Below are positions 26,080 to 35,373 of a DNA stretch of 64,000 nt, one piece after another (position 1 is the first letter of the stretch; every line of letters begins with the position of its first letter). The stretch spans positions 2,418,001 through 2,482,000 of the forward strand of contig NZ_JAUSRB010000002.1 in the NCBI RefSeq assembly GCF_030811595.1. The letters are read 5' to 3'. A model generated the notes under the pieces. The model did not search any database and was not told the origin of the DNA. It was given only the letters and a program-made list of their open reading frames with translations. The stretch comes from Streptosporangium brasiliense. GTDB lineage: Bacteria > Actinomycetota > Actinomycetes > Streptosporangiales > Streptosporangiaceae. Both the position numbers and the translations under genes were made by a program.

Positions 26080-27233
26080 CCGACATCAGGGACGCCTCGC
26101 TCCAGGCACGCGGGCTGGAGCGGATCGCCTGGGCACGCCGGTCCATGCCGGTGCTGAACGCGATCGCCGGCGAGCTCGACCTGACCGGGCGCCGGGTCGG
26201 CCTGGTGCTCGTGCTGGAGCCCAAGACCGCGAACCTGGCGCTGACGCTCAGGGACGCCGGGGCCGAGGTGATCGTGACCTGCCCGGCGAGCGAGGTCGCC
26301 GACGACGTGGCGGCGGCCCTCGTCTCCGAGGGCGTCGCCGTGCTCGCCCGCTCCGACGCCTCGCCGGAGCAGGACCGGGACTCCGCGCTGCGCATGCTCC
26401 GTCAGGGGCTCGACGTGCTGGCCGACGACGGCTCAAGGGTCGTACGGCTGGCGCACGCCGCCGATCTCCTGGGAGGGCTGCTCGGGGCGGCCGAGGAGAC
26501 GACCAGCGGCCTGCACCCGCTCCGGGTCATGGCCGGCCGGGGCGAGCTGCGGATCCCCGTGCTGGCCGTGAACGACGCCCGCTCGAAATACCTGTTCGAC
26601 AACGTGCACGGGACCGGGCAGTCCTGCGTGCTGGCCGCCCTGGACCTGACCGGGCTCCAGCTCGCCGGCGCCGTCTGCGTGGTCGCGGGCTACGGCTACG
26701 TCGGCCAGGGCGTGGCCCGCTACGCCAGGGCGTTCGGCGCCCGGGTCGTCGTGACGGAGGTGGAGCCGTTCGCGGCACTGCGCGCCCACCACGAGGGCTT
26801 CGAGGTCGTCCCGCTCCTCGACGCCTGCCCGGAGGCCGACCTGGTGTTCTCCGCGACCGGCGTCGCGCACACGGTCACCCGCGAGCACCTGCGCGCCATG
26901 CGGCCCGGCGCCGTGGTGGCCGTCGCCGGGGGTGTGCCGGACGAGGTCGAGACCGGCGACGTGCCGCCCGGCGTCACCGTGCTGGCCGAGGGGGAGTGCG
27001 TGAACTGCGCGGCGGCCGAGGGCAACCCGATCGAGATCATGGACCTCTCGCTGTCGGTGCAGGCGCTCGCCGTGGAGCACCTGGTCACCCACGGCCCGGC
27101 GATGGAGCCCGCCGTCCACCTCATGCCCGGCGAGCTGGACGAGCGGGTCGCCCGGCTCAAGCTGCGCGCGCTGGGGATCGGTCTCGACACGCCGTCCGCG
27201 CGCCAGCGCGACTTCCTGGAAAGAGGATTGTGA
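26073..27233 (+). CDS. Divergent S-adenosylhomocysteine hydrolase-like protein
   Basis: 386 residues against 430-490 for true SAHH. Conserved features are EPKTA near the start, AEETTSG (substrate Glu), NDARSKYLFDN with Lys172, Asp176 and Asn177, and the NAD loop GYGYVG at 206-211 followed by VVVTEVEP. However, positions that are His in SAHH are replaced: the LHxxxKTA His is Val (LVLEPKTA), the GHFD His is missing (AGGVPDE) and the GHPSFVM His is Asn (GNPIEIM). It probably still binds NAD and a nucleoside but should not perform the standard SAH reaction. The GTG at 26073 overlaps the preceding gene, and the stop overlaps the ATPase GTG. Confidence 0.78.
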   Translation: MLADIRDASLQARGLERIAWARRSMPVLNAIAGELDLTGRRVGLVLVLEPKTANLALTLRDAGAEVIVTCPASEVADDVAAALVSEGVAVLARSDASPEQDRDSALRMLRQGLDVLADDGSRVVRLAHAADLLGGLLGAAEETTSGLHPLRVMAGRGELRIPVLAVNDARSKYLFDNVHGTGQSCVLAALDLTGLQLAGAVCVVAGYGYVGQGVARYARAFGARVVVTEVEPFAALRAHHEGFEVVPLLDACPEADLVFSATGVAHTVTREHLRAMRPGAVVAVAGGVPDEVETGDVPPGVTVLAEGECVNCAAAEGNPIEIMDLSLSVQALAVEHLVTHGPAMEPAVHLMPGELDERVARLKLRALGIGLDTPSARQRDFLERGL

Positions 27234-28909
27234 TCATCGAGCTGCGGGGCGCCTCGGTCCGCTACCAGACCACCGGGCGGCAGGTGCTCGCCGGAGTCGA
27301 CCTCGCCGTGGGCCCCGGCGACCTCGCGCTGGTCAGCGGCCCCTCCGGCGGCGGCAAGAGCACCCTGCTCCGGCTGCTCAACGGGCTCGTCCCGCACGCC
27401 TACCGCACCGAGGTGACCGGTGAGGTCCTGGTCGGTGGGCGGCCGGTGGCCGAGCAGAGCGTCAGGCAGCTGTCCACCATCGTCGGCACCCTGCTCCAGG
27501 ACCCCCGCAAGCAGATCGTCGGCACCACCGTGGACGCCGAGCTGGCCTTCGGACCGGAGAACCTGGGCCTGCCCCGGGCCGAGATCCGCCGCCGGATCGG
27601 CGAGGTGGCCGACCGGGTGGGCATCCGGCACCTGCTCGGCAGGGCCACCGCCGAGCTGAGCGGCGGCGAGCTGCAGCTGGTCGCCTTCGCCGGCGTGCTG
27701 GTGATGCGGCCCCGGGCCGTCCTGGTGGACGAGCCGCTGGCCAACCTCGACCTGGCGGCGGGCCTGCGGCTCATGCGCGAGCTGCGCCGCTTCGTCGACG
27801 AGGGCGGGGCCGCCGTGGTCGTCGAGCACCGGGTCGAGGAGATCCTGCGGTTCGCGCCCACCCAGGTCCTCTACCTGGAGGGCGGGCGGAGCGGCTACGC
27901 CGGGGACGTGGCCGGTTTCCTGGCCTCGGCGCCGGTGGCCCACGTGAAGCTGCCCTTCGAGACGCTGGTGGCCCGCGCCGCCGAACTGCCCGACGCGCCC
28001 GCCGGTCTCACGCGGCCCGGCCACGCCGCCGAGCCGCCCGCCGCGCGGCCCGGCGGGCCCGCCGTACGGGACGGCCGGGACACGGCCGCGAGGCTGGACT
28101 ACCGGGGGGCCTCGCTGGGGTACGGCGGGCGGGCCGTGCTGAACGGGGTGGACCTGGCGCTCGGAGGCGGCGAGCGGGTCGCGGTCCTCGGGCGGAACGG
28201 GGCGGGCAAGTCCACCCTGCTGCGCGCCGCCGTACGGCTCCTCGAACCGCTGCGCGGCACCGTCCACGTGGACGGCGCGCCGGTCACCGAGCGCTCGACC
28301 AGGGAGCTGGCCACCACCTTCGGATACGTCTTCCAGAACCCCGGCCAGGCGCTGTTCTGCGCGACCGTCGGCGACGAGCTGGCCTTCGGCCCGCGCAACC
28401 TCGGCCGGCCGGAGGAGGAGATCCGGCGGGTCTCGGAGGAGGCGCTGCGCGCGATGCTCCTCGACGACGAGGCCGACGTCATGGAGCGCTCGCCGCGCAC
28501 GCTCTCCTTCGGCCAGCAGCGCCGCCTCACCGTCGCCCTGGCCCTGGCCATGCGGCCCCGCACCCTCATCCTCGACGAGCCCACCGCCGGCCAGGACCTG
28601 CACACCACCACGCGGTTCATGACCCAGGTCCTGGGCGCCGTCGAGAGCGTCTACTTCATCACCCACGACGTCGACCTGGCGCTGACCTCGGCCGACCGGA
28701 TCGTCGTCGTCGACGGGGGACGGGTCGTCGCCGACGCGCCGCCCGCCGAACTGGCCCACGACGCGGACATCTGGTCCCGCGCGGGGCTCCGGCAGACCAG
28801 CCTGGTCCGGGCGATCCGCGACCACGTCCATGGCGCGGGAGGGATACCCCACCCGTTCGACCTCGCGCGCCGCCTCATCCCCCACCCGGAAGGAATCCCC
28901 CCTTCGTGA
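27230..28909 (+). CDS. ECF transporter energy-coupling ATPase, two fused ABC domains
   Basis: A 559-residue tandem ATPase. Domain 1 has Walker [10 protein letters not shown], signature LSGGE and Walker B AVLVDEP. Domain 2 has GRNGAGKST, signature LSFGQQ and [12 protein letters not shown]. In ECF importers two ATPase domains drive an EcfT scaffold and a substrate-binding S component; the fused form is common in actinobacteria. The GTG at 27230 overlaps the stop of the SAHH-like gene, and its own stop overlaps the S component's GTG (GTGA), so the order A-S-T is translationally locked. Confidence 0.93.
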   Translation: MIIELRGASVRYQTTGRQVLAGVDLAVGPGDLALVSGPSGGGKSTLLRLLNGLVPHAYRTEVTGEVLVGGRPVAEQSVRQLSTIVGTLLQDPRKQIVGTTVDAELAFGPENLGLPRAEIRRRIGEVADRVGIRHLLGRATAELSGGELQLVAFAGVLVMRPRAVLVDEPLANLDLAAGLRLMRELRRFVDEGGAAVVVEHRVEEILRFAPTQVLYLEGGRSGYAGDVAGFLASAPVAHVKLPFETLVARAAELPDAPAGLTRPGHAAEPPAARPGGPAVRDGRDTAARLDYRGASLGYGGRAVLNGVDLALGGGERVAVLGRNGAGKSTLLRAAVRLLEPLRGTVHVDGAPVTERSTRELATTFGYVFQNPGQALFCATVGDELAFGPRNLGRPEEEIRRVSEEALRAMLLDDEADVMERSPRTLSFGQQRRLTVALALAMRPRTLILDEPTAGQDLHTTTRFMTQVLGAVESVYFITHDVDLALTSADRIVVVDGGRVVADAPPAELAHDADIWSRAGLRQTSLVRAIRDHVHGAGGIPHPFDLARRLIPHPEGIPPS

Positions 28910-29469
28910 GTACAGAGGCATTGTCACCGCGCCACTCCCCGTGGAGGCTCAACTCCAGGACGATCGTGTTCGGCGCCGTCGGCGCGGCTCTGTACGCCGT
29001 GCTCGGCCTGTTCAGCTTCGTCATCCCCGGGACCCAGAGCGTCGCCGTCCGTCCCGCGTTCGCGCTGGTGCCGTTCTTCGGCAAGCGCTTCGGCGTGATC
29101 GCCGGCTTCTTCGTCGGCTGCGTGGGCAACATCGTCATCGACCTCATCCAGGGGGCGGGCCTGCTCTGGTGGAACTGGAGCGTCGCCAACGGCCTGGTCG
29201 GCGCGCTCGCCGCGCTGATCTTCACAGTGATCCCGCCGATCTCCAACGAGACCGTCCGGCACCTGGTCACCGCGCTCGGGGCGCTCCTCGCGACGGCGGT
29301 CGGCCTGCTCTTCGTGGTCACCGACATCTGGCTCCTGGGGGTCGACTTCGAGACCTTCGTCTTCATCAACTACCTGCCGGCGCTGCTGGCCAACGGCATC
29401 GCGGTCGTCATCCTCGTCCCGGCGCTGGACGCCGCCTGGGAGCCGCTGGCCAAGAGGGCGGGCCTGTAA
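28906..29469 (+). CDS. ECF transporter S (substrate-binding) component
   Basis: A 187-residue protein with five to six membrane helices starting near residue 18. The AVGAALYAVLG helix and the RPAFALVPFFGKRFG-V-IAGFFVGCVGN segment recall UPF0397/YkoE-like S components, whose substrates are largely unknown; RPAFALVPFFG should line the binding site. It does not show clear signatures of the biotin, riboflavin or folate S proteins. The operon's SAHH-like and deaminase genes suggest a purine-nucleoside-like substrate. The GTG at 28906 overlaps the ATPase stop. Confidence 0.85.
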   Translation: MSTEALSPRHSPWRLNSRTIVFGAVGAALYAVLGLFSFVIPGTQSVAVRPAFALVPFFGKRFGVIAGFFVGCVGNIVIDLIQGAGLLWWNWSVANGLVGALAALIFTVIPPISNETVRHLVTALGALLATAVGLLFVVTDIWLLGVDFETFVFINYLPALLANGIAVVILVPALDAAWEPLAKRAGL

Positions 29470-29472
29470 GCG

Positions 29473-30291
29473 ATGGACGTCACGCCACGTTATCTGGGGG
29501 CGGGTTCCTTCCTCGCGCGCCGTGACCCGCGCGTGCTCCTGCTGGTCCCCGTGCTCTATCTCGTGGCGGTGGTGAACGTCGCCGACCTGCGGGGCATCAT
29601 CCTGTGCGCCGTGGTCGCCCTGGTGTACTACCGCGCCGCGGGCATCCCGTGGCGCGGTGTCAGGGCGAACTGGATCTTCATGCTGACCTTCACGACGGTG
29701 CTGGTGGTGGTCAACAGCGTCTTCACCGCGACGGATGCCCGTTCGGGGGACGGGGAGACGCTGTTCACCATCCCGCTCGCCGGGACGGAGATCACCTGGG
29801 CCGGCCTGTCGTACGCGCTGACCCTGCTGGTCCGCTACGTCTCCCTGGCGATGGTCAGCTTCCCGGTGGCCTTCGACATCGCCCCCTCCGACTTCGGCAC
29901 CGCCTTCGCGCGGCTGCGCCTGTCGCAGCGCCTCGCCTACGGCGTGGACCTGACCTTCCGGTTCCTGCCGTCCACGGTCGCCTCGATGCGCGAGACCATC
30001 GACGCCCAGCGGGTCCGCGGCTACGAGCACAGCCGCAGCCGCAACCCGTTCAGGAAACTCGCCTCGCTGAAGCCCGTCGTCGTCCCGGTGACGGTGAACG
30101 CGCTGATCGACGCCGAGGACACCGCCAACGCCATGGACCTGCGCGGCTTCGGCGCCAAGCACCGCACCTGGATGCGCGAGCTCGGCTTCGGCCGCACCGA
30201 CTACCTGGTCATGGGCGGCTTCCTGGCGCTCGCCGCGGCGATGACCGCCGCCAAGGTCTTCGGCCCGTTCGGCGAGGTGTGGACGCCGTGA
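29473..30291 (+). CDS. ECF transporter T (transmembrane) component
   Basis: A 272-residue EcfT with five to six helices. The two coupling-helix motifs that contact the ATPases are visible as AQRVRGY (about 178) and DLRGFG (about 222), the A-R-G signatures of the family. It begins three bases after the S component and its stop overlaps the amidohydrolase GTG. It completes a self-sufficient group II ECF importer with a dedicated S component. Confidence 0.92.
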   Translation: MDVTPRYLGAGSFLARRDPRVLLLVPVLYLVAVVNVADLRGIILCAVVALVYYRAAGIPWRGVRANWIFMLTFTTVLVVVNSVFTATDARSGDGETLFTIPLAGTEITWAGLSYALTLLVRYVSLAMVSFPVAFDIAPSDFGTAFARLRLSQRLAYGVDLTFRFLPSTVASMRETIDAQRVRGYEHSRSRNPFRKLASLKPVVVPVTVNALIDAEDTANAMDLRGFGAKHRTWMRELGFGRTDYLVMGGFLALAAAMTAAKVFGPFGEVWTP

Positions 30292-31613
30292 CCCGCCCCG
30301 CCCCGCCGGCGGCGTCCCACCCCGCCCCACCTGCTGCGACCCACTCCGCGCCGCCGACTGTGATCCACTCGGCGCCGCTGGTCCTGCCGGTCAGCGCGCC
30401 GCCCGTCCGCGACGGGGCCCTGGCCGTACGGCGGGGCCGCGTCGTCGCGCTCGGCCCGCGCGCGGAGGTCCTGGCCGCGTGGCCGGGCCGGGAGGAGACC
30501 CGCTGGCCGGGGACGATCGTCGCCGGGCTGGTCAACGCCCACACCCACCTGCAGTACACGCACATGGCCGAGGTGGGGCAGCGCGTCTACGCCTCCTTCG
30601 AGGAGTGGTCCACGGCCTTCGACGAGGTCTACCACGGCTCCGCGATCGACTGGGCGGCCAGTGCCCTCGACGGCGCCCGGCAGGCGCTGCGCGCCGGGAC
30701 CACCGCGGCGGCCGACGTCGTCACCGACCTCCCCGCGGCCACCGCGCTGCGGGAGGCCGGCCTGGGCGGCCTGCCGTACCTGGAGACGCTCGGCGACACC
30801 GACGCGAGCTGGGCGGAGTCGGGGCGGGAGCGGTTCGCGGCCATGCTCGACGCGGCGGGGGTGCCGATGGGCGTCTCCCCGCACGCGCCGTACACGCTGG
30901 ACACCGGGGCGCTGCGGGAGGTGGCCGGGCTGGCCCGCGCCCGGGGACTGCGCCGGCACATCCATCTGGCCGAGGGCGCGCACGAGCGGGAGTACACGGT
31001 CTCGGGCACCGGGCCGCTGGCCCAGATGGTCAGGGAGCTGGAGTTCGACTTCGCCATCCTGCGCGAGGGCGGCACCGGCCTCGGGCCCACCGCGTTCCTG
31101 GACGGGCTCGGCGTGCTCGGGCCCGAGTGCCACGTCGCGCACGGCGTCCACCTCGACGCCGCCGACCGCGCCCTGCTCCGCGCGCGCGGCACCGCCGTCG
31201 CGCTCTGCCCCCGCTCCAACCGGACGGTCGGCACGCGGGCCCCGGACGTGGCCGCGCTGCTGGCCGAGGGCAACCCCATCGCGGTCGGCACCGACTCCCT
31301 GTCCTCCTCGCCGTCGCTGGACCTGCTGGAGGACGTGGCGCTGCTGCGCGATCTCGCGACACGGCAGGGCTACCGGGCCGGTGACCTGGACCGGCGGCTG
31401 GTCGAGGCCGCGACGCTGGGCGGGGCCCGAGCCCTGGGGATCGCCGGGGGGCTCGCTCCCGGCGGACCGGCCGACTTCGCGGTCTTCGACGTCTCCCCGG
31501 CGCGGGAGCCGTACCGGACGCTGATCGAGGAGGGGCCGGGACGCTGCGTCGCGACGGCCGTCGGAGGCGAGCTGATCTGGGATCAGCGGACAGCGGCCAC
31601 CGTTGGATGTTAA
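30288..31613 (+). CDS. Amidohydrolase of the SAH/MTA/aminofutalosine deaminase type
   Basis: 441 residues. The first 40 are a Pro/Ala/His-rich low-complexity lead; the metal-dependent amidohydrolase barrel follows. Metal ligands are His85 and His87 in NAHTHL, a third His in RRHIHLAEG, a fourth in VAHGVHLD and the Asp in VGTDSLSSS. It ends with the composite beta-sandwich (GGLAPGGPADFAVFDV). Relatives deaminate adenine nucleosides: SAH, methylthioadenosine, adenosine or aminodeoxyfutalosine. Placement after an importer and SAHH-like genes supports a nucleoside substrate; an MqnX role in menaquinone synthesis is possible but no mqn gene is nearby. The GTG at 30288 overlaps the EcfT stop. Confidence 0.85.
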   Translation: MTRPAPPAASHPAPPAATHSAPPTVIHSAPLVLPVSAPPVRDGALAVRRGRVVALGPRAEVLAAWPGREETRWPGTIVAGLVNAHTHLQYTHMAEVGQRVYASFEEWSTAFDEVYHGSAIDWAASALDGARQALRAGTTAAADVVTDLPAATALREAGLGGLPYLETLGDTDASWAESGRERFAAMLDAAGVPMGVSPHAPYTLDTGALREVAGLARARGLRRHIHLAEGAHEREYTVSGTGPLAQMVRELEFDFAILREGGTGLGPTAFLDGLGVLGPECHVAHGVHLDAADRALLRARGTAVALCPRSNRTVGTRAPDVAALLAEGNPIAVGTDSLSSSPSLDLLEDVALLRDLATRQGYRAGDLDRRLVEAATLGGARALGIAGGLAPGGPADFAVFDVSPAREPYRTLIEEGPGRCVATAVGGELIWDQRTAATVGC

Positions 31614-31672
31614 TCTCCGATCTTTCGCACTATTTGTCGGTATTGCGGTCGTCGATATGGCAGGCATGAGTC

Positions 31673-33586
31673 ATGGCAACCCGGACCATTCGCTTCAAGC
31701 TGTATGCGTTGCTCAGCCTCCCGATCGTGGCGCTCATCGCACTCTGGACGTTCGTCACCGGCTATCTCGTCGGTGACCTCTTCGAGCTGCGCCAGGCCAC
31801 CACGCTCTACGACCGGGTGTCGGCGCCCGCCATCGCGTTGACCACCGAGATGCAGAACGAGCGCAAGTTCTCGGCCGCCGCGCTGAGCAAGTCCGGCTCC
31901 CAGCCCGAGGAGCTCTCCGAGGTCCGGGAGCGGACGGACAAGGCGGTCAGCGAATTCCGCACGCGGGTCACCTCGCTGGAGGCCACCTCGATCATCGGGC
32001 CGGAGCTGGACGCGTCGATCAAGCAGGTCATGGGCGAGGTGGGCAGGCTGCGCGCCATCCGCCGGGACGTCGACGGGCGCGTCTCCAGCCGGCTCCAGGC
32101 CGTCCAGGCGTTCAGCCGCATCACCGACACGATCTACCGGCTCCAGGACAAGCTCGTCACCGTGCCGGAGATCGGGCTCTACCAGCAGGCCATCGGGCTC
32201 CAGCGGATCGCGCACGCCCGCGACCTCATGTCCAGGGAGGACTCGCTGATCTCCAGCGCCGTCCTCGCCGGCGCGCTGACCCACGACGAGTACGAGGCGA
32301 TCGAGGTGATCGCGCCGAACCGGTGGCTGCTGTTCAGCGAGGGCATGGCGGTGCTGGACGGTGAGCTGCGCGGCCCCTTCGAGGAGCTTCTCAGCTCCCC
32401 CCGCCACGGGCGGATCACCGAGTTCGAAAAGCAGATCATCGAGACTTCGCGGCTCCCCCGGGACCGGGGTTCCTGGCAGGCCGCCGCCGCCGAGGTCGGC
32501 GGCGAGATGGACCAGCTCCTGATCACCCGGGCCAAGCTGTTGAACGACCGCGCCGACGACGCCGCGGGCGGCATCATCGCGAAGATCATCATTGCCGGCG
32601 GCCTCGGCCTCGCCGCGATCCTGGGCGCGATGATCCTGTCGGCCAGGCTCGGCCGGGGGCTCGCCGAGGAGCTGGGCAGCCTGCGCCTGGCGGCCCTGGA
32701 CCTGGCCGAGGCGCGGCTGCCGCAGGTCGTCGAGCGGCTCCGCAAGGGCGAGTCCGTGAACGTGGAGACCGAGGCGCCGCCCATCCCCACGACCGGGACC
32801 ACCCTGGAGATCACCGACGTCGGCCGGGCGTTCTCCACCGTGCAGCGCACGGCCGTCGAGGCCGCCGTGGGCGAGGCCCGGCTCCGCCAGGGGTTCAACC
32901 GGGTCTTCCGCAACCTGGCCCGGCGCAACCAGTCGCTGGTCCAGCGCCAGCTCGTCCAGCTCGACTCCATGCAGCGCAAGACCACCCAGCCGGAGGCGCT
33001 GGAGGACCTCTACCGGCTGGACCACCTCACCACCCGCATGCGGCGGCAGTCGGAGGGCCTGGTCATCCTCTCCGGAGCCACGGCCGGCCGCACCTGGCGC
33101 ACCCCTGTCTCCCTGATGGACGTGGTCCGCGCGGCCGTGGCCGAGGTCGAGGACTACCAGCGGATCGTCGTCCCGCCGCTGCCGGAGGCCAGGCTGACCG
33201 GCTCCGCCACCGCCGACGTCACCCACCTGCTGGCCGAGCTGCTGGAGAACGCGACCGTCTTCTCGCCGCCGACCACCCCGGTGAACGTCCGGGGGGAGAC
33301 CGTCGGGCGGGGCTACGTCCTCGAGATCGAGGACCGGGGCCTCGGCCTGCAGGACATGGAGCGCGAGGGGATCAACGAACGTCTCGCCACCCCGCCCGAG
33401 TTCGACGTGGCCGACAGCGAGCAGCTCGGCCTGTTCGTGGTGAGCCAGCTCGCCGCCCGCCACGGCATCAAGGTCACCCTGAGCCGTTCCCCCTTCGGGG
33501 GGACGACGGCGGTCGTGCTCATCCCGCGGACCGTGCTCGCCGAGCCCGAGACGCAGGAGGCGTCGGCCGTACGAGCTCTCGAATAG
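31673..33586 (+). CDS. Conservon-type (CvnA-like) sensor kinase with nitrate-sensor-like domain
   Basis: A 637-residue membrane kinase. Membrane helices lie near 12-35 and 305-325, with an extracytoplasmic all-helical NIT-like domain between. A cytoplasmic helical region follows, with FRNLARRNQSLVQRQLVQLD and LYRLDHLTTRMRRQ carrying the likely phospho-His. The HATPase has LLAELLENATVFSPP and EIEDRGLGL. In streptomycetes such kinases head conservons with a roadblock protein, a DUF742 protein and a GTPase; none follows here. The start context has no strong ribosome binding site. Its last 68 bases overlap the convergent glycosyltransferase-like gene. Confidence 0.88.
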   Translation: MATRTIRFKLYALLSLPIVALIALWTFVTGYLVGDLFELRQATTLYDRVSAPAIALTTEMQNERKFSAAALSKSGSQPEELSEVRERTDKAVSEFRTRVTSLEATSIIGPELDASIKQVMGEVGRLRAIRRDVDGRVSSRLQAVQAFSRITDTIYRLQDKLVTVPEIGLYQQAIGLQRIAHARDLMSREDSLISSAVLAGALTHDEYEAIEVIAPNRWLLFSEGMAVLDGELRGPFEELLSSPRHGRITEFEKQIIETSRLPRDRGSWQAAAAEVGGEMDQLLITRAKLLNDRADDAAGGIIAKIIIAGGLGLAAILGAMILSARLGRGLAEELGSLRLAALDLAEARLPQVVERLRKGESVNVETEAPPIPTTGTTLEITDVGRAFSTVQRTAVEAAVGEARLRQGFNRVFRNLARRNQSLVQRQLVQLDSMQRKTTQPEALEDLYRLDHLTTRMRRQSEGLVILSGATAGRTWRTPVSLMDVVRAAVAEVEDYQRIVVPPLPEARLTGSATADVTHLLAELLENATVFSPPTTPVNVRGETVGRGYVLEIEDRGLGLQDMEREGINERLATPPEFDVADSEQLGLFVVSQLAARHGIKVTLSRSPFGGTTAVVLIPRTVLAEPETQEASAVRALE

Positions 33587-34925
33587 CCAGCGCGGCGGCC
33601 AGGCAGGCGACCGGGACCACCGGCAGGACGTAGCGATGGTCGAAGTCCAGCACCGCCACCGGGCCCACCAGCAGACCGACCGCGACCGCCCAGGGCAGCA
33701 GCACGGTACGGCGCCGCAGCACCGCGCCGGCCGCGCCCAGCAGCAGGATCGCGCCGAGCAGCGGGCCGCGCAGGTAGGCCGGGTACTGGTAGGCGACCAG
33801 GAGGTCGGCGTACGGCTCGACCGAGTAGAGACCGCGGATGCCCGGGTCGTACTCCCGCTTCACCTCGTCGATCAGGGGTTGCGCCGGCAGCGACCAGCTC
33901 CCGTGCGCGAAGCCGAAGGCCGGGGTGACCCGCCTGGGGTGGGCCACCGGGGTCCAGGCGAAGGCCAGTGAGGTGTCCTTCACCACCTCGCGGAGGTAGT
34001 CGAACGGCTGGGCCGCGATGGCGCGCAGCGCGAAGGAGCGGGCGAGCTCGTTGTGGCCGAACCGGTCGCCCGGGAGTCTGTTGAGCGAGGCGCCGGGGGC
34101 CCAGACATACTCCGAGGCCGCGTCCACGACCGTCCCGTTGGGGCAGAGTTTCGCCTGGTCCGGCGGCGGTTTGACGACCGAGCAGTCGGCGAAGGTCATC
34201 GTGCGCGCCCACAGCGCGACCCCGTCGGCGCCGCTGAGGGCGAACCTGCCGTGGTGGTGGTCGTACCACCCCGCGTAGGCGGCCAGCGGCAGCGTCCCGG
34301 CGAGCGCCGTGGCCACCAGGGGCCGCCATCCGACCCGCCGTACGGCCAGCAGGAGCAGGACCAGGACGAGCAGGGGCAGCGCGATCGTCCTGGTGAGCGC
34401 GGCCGCCGCGAACAGCAGGCCCGCCCCCGCGGCGGCCCGTGTCGACAGCCCCGGCGACCACATCAGGGCGGTGAGCCCGGCGACGACCAGGAAGACGAAC
34501 TGCGTGTCCGACAGGACGGCGTGTTCGAGCCGCAGGAACGAGGCGTCGAACAGGACGGGCACGGTGGCGAGCGCCGCGCCCCAGGCGGGCAGCGACCTGC
34601 GACGGAGCAGGGCGTAGATCAGCAGCCCGGTCCCGAGGCCCATGGCGTGCTGGACGGCCGCGATCACCTCGACGCTGTGGAAGGGCCACAGGGCCCGCAG
34701 CAGGAGCGGGTAGCCGATCGGGTGGAAGGTGGCCGAGGGCCTGAGGTGGACCGCGGTGTCCAGATAGGTGAAGGAGTCGTACCAGTAGAGCTGGGCCGGG
34801 CGGTAGCCGAGCATCGTCACCACGCGCAGGGCCGCGGCCAGCGCGAGGACCACGGCGAACAGGCGGTGGCCGCCGAGGGCGCGGCGGGTCCGGGAGGTGG
34901 CCGCCGGGTGGAGGTCTGTGAGCAC
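33519..34925 (-). CDS. Polytopic GT-C-like (PMT/ArnT-type) glycosyltransferase
   Basis: About 468 residues with roughly ten membrane helices. An extracytoplasmic loop after helix 1 carries YWYDSFTYLDTAVH, with acidic residues where GT-C enzymes place their catalytic Asp, and HPIGYPLLLRALW. A second large loop (about 225-375) contains two Cys. GT-C enzymes transfer sugar from polyprenyl phosphate; acceptor and donor are unknown. The start is uncertain: GTG 34925 is used, but the frame stays open upstream through a 37-bp repeat array, and an ATG at 34976 is an alternative. No ribosome binding site is decisive. Confidence 0.8.
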   Translation of the reverse strand: MLTDLHPAATSRTRRALGGHRLFAVVLALAAALRVVTMLGYRPAQLYWYDSFTYLDTAVHLRPSATFHPIGYPLLLRALWPFHSVEVIAAVQHAMGLGTGLLIYALLRRRSLPAWGAALATVPVLFDASFLRLEHAVLSDTQFVFLVVAGLTALMWSPGLSTRAAAGAGLLFAAAALTRTIALPLLVLVLLLLAVRRVGWRPLVATALAGTLPLAAYAGWYDHHHGRFALSGADGVALWARTMTFADCSVVKPPPDQAKLCPNGTVVDAASEYVWAPGASLNRLPGDRFGHNELARSFALRAIAAQPFDYLREVVKDTSLAFAWTPVAHPRRVTPAFGFAHGSWSLPAQPLIDEVKREYDPGIRGLYSVEPYADLLVAYQYPAYLRGPLLGAILLLGAAGAVLRRRTVLLPWAVAVGLLVGPVAVLDFDHRYVLPVVPVACLAAALAIRELVRPTPPASRARRARSAG

Positions 34926-34950
34926 GCCGGATCCGATCGTCGTCGTGGGG

Positions 34951-35099
34951 GTCGGCGCATGCGGAGGAGAACGCATGGCGTGGAGGGGACCCGCGCGCGG
35001 AGGAGAGCACGCGGCGTGGCGGGAGTCGGCGCATGCGGAGGAGAGCACGCGGCGTGGCGGGGGAACGCGCATGCGGAGGAGAGCGCATGGCGCACGGGG
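34951..35099. repeat. Four degenerate copies of a ~37-bp tandem repeat
   Basis: Copies start near 34951, 34988, 35025 and 35063, each built on GCATGCGGAGGAGA followed by a CACGCGGCGTGGCGGG-like half. Copies 2 and 3 are nearly identical over 25 bases. The array sits upstream of the glycosyltransferase-like gene and would encode a Pro/Ser/Arg-rich lead if translation began further up. The rest of the gap to 35373 is very GC-rich, with short CGGCCGGGCAGAG direct repeats (about 35280-35345) and no gene. Confidence 0.75.
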
Positions 35100-35373
35100 C
35101 GACTCCGGCGGCCGGGACTCCCCGCTCGCCGCGCTTGGAAGCTCGTGGCGGGTGAGGGGCGACCGCTCAGGTCACGCGGGCCGGAAAGGCGGTCGGAGGG
35201 GCGCGGGCGGCGGAGCGTGCCGGGGCCGGAGGCGTGCCGTCAGGGGCGCGGGCCGGACGCGCTCACCGGGTGCCGGGCACGGCCGGGCAGAGGACGCGGC
35301 CCGGCCGGGCAGAGGGCACGGCCTGGCCGGGCAGAGGGCACGGCCCGAGGGCGGGGACCCTTGGCGCCCGGGT

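Noticed and set aside
34925..35072. Glycosyltransferase N-terminus extended through the 37-bp repeats
   Set aside because: The added residues are repeat-derived Pro/Ser/Arg and no start there has a ribosome binding site; left open as an alternative.
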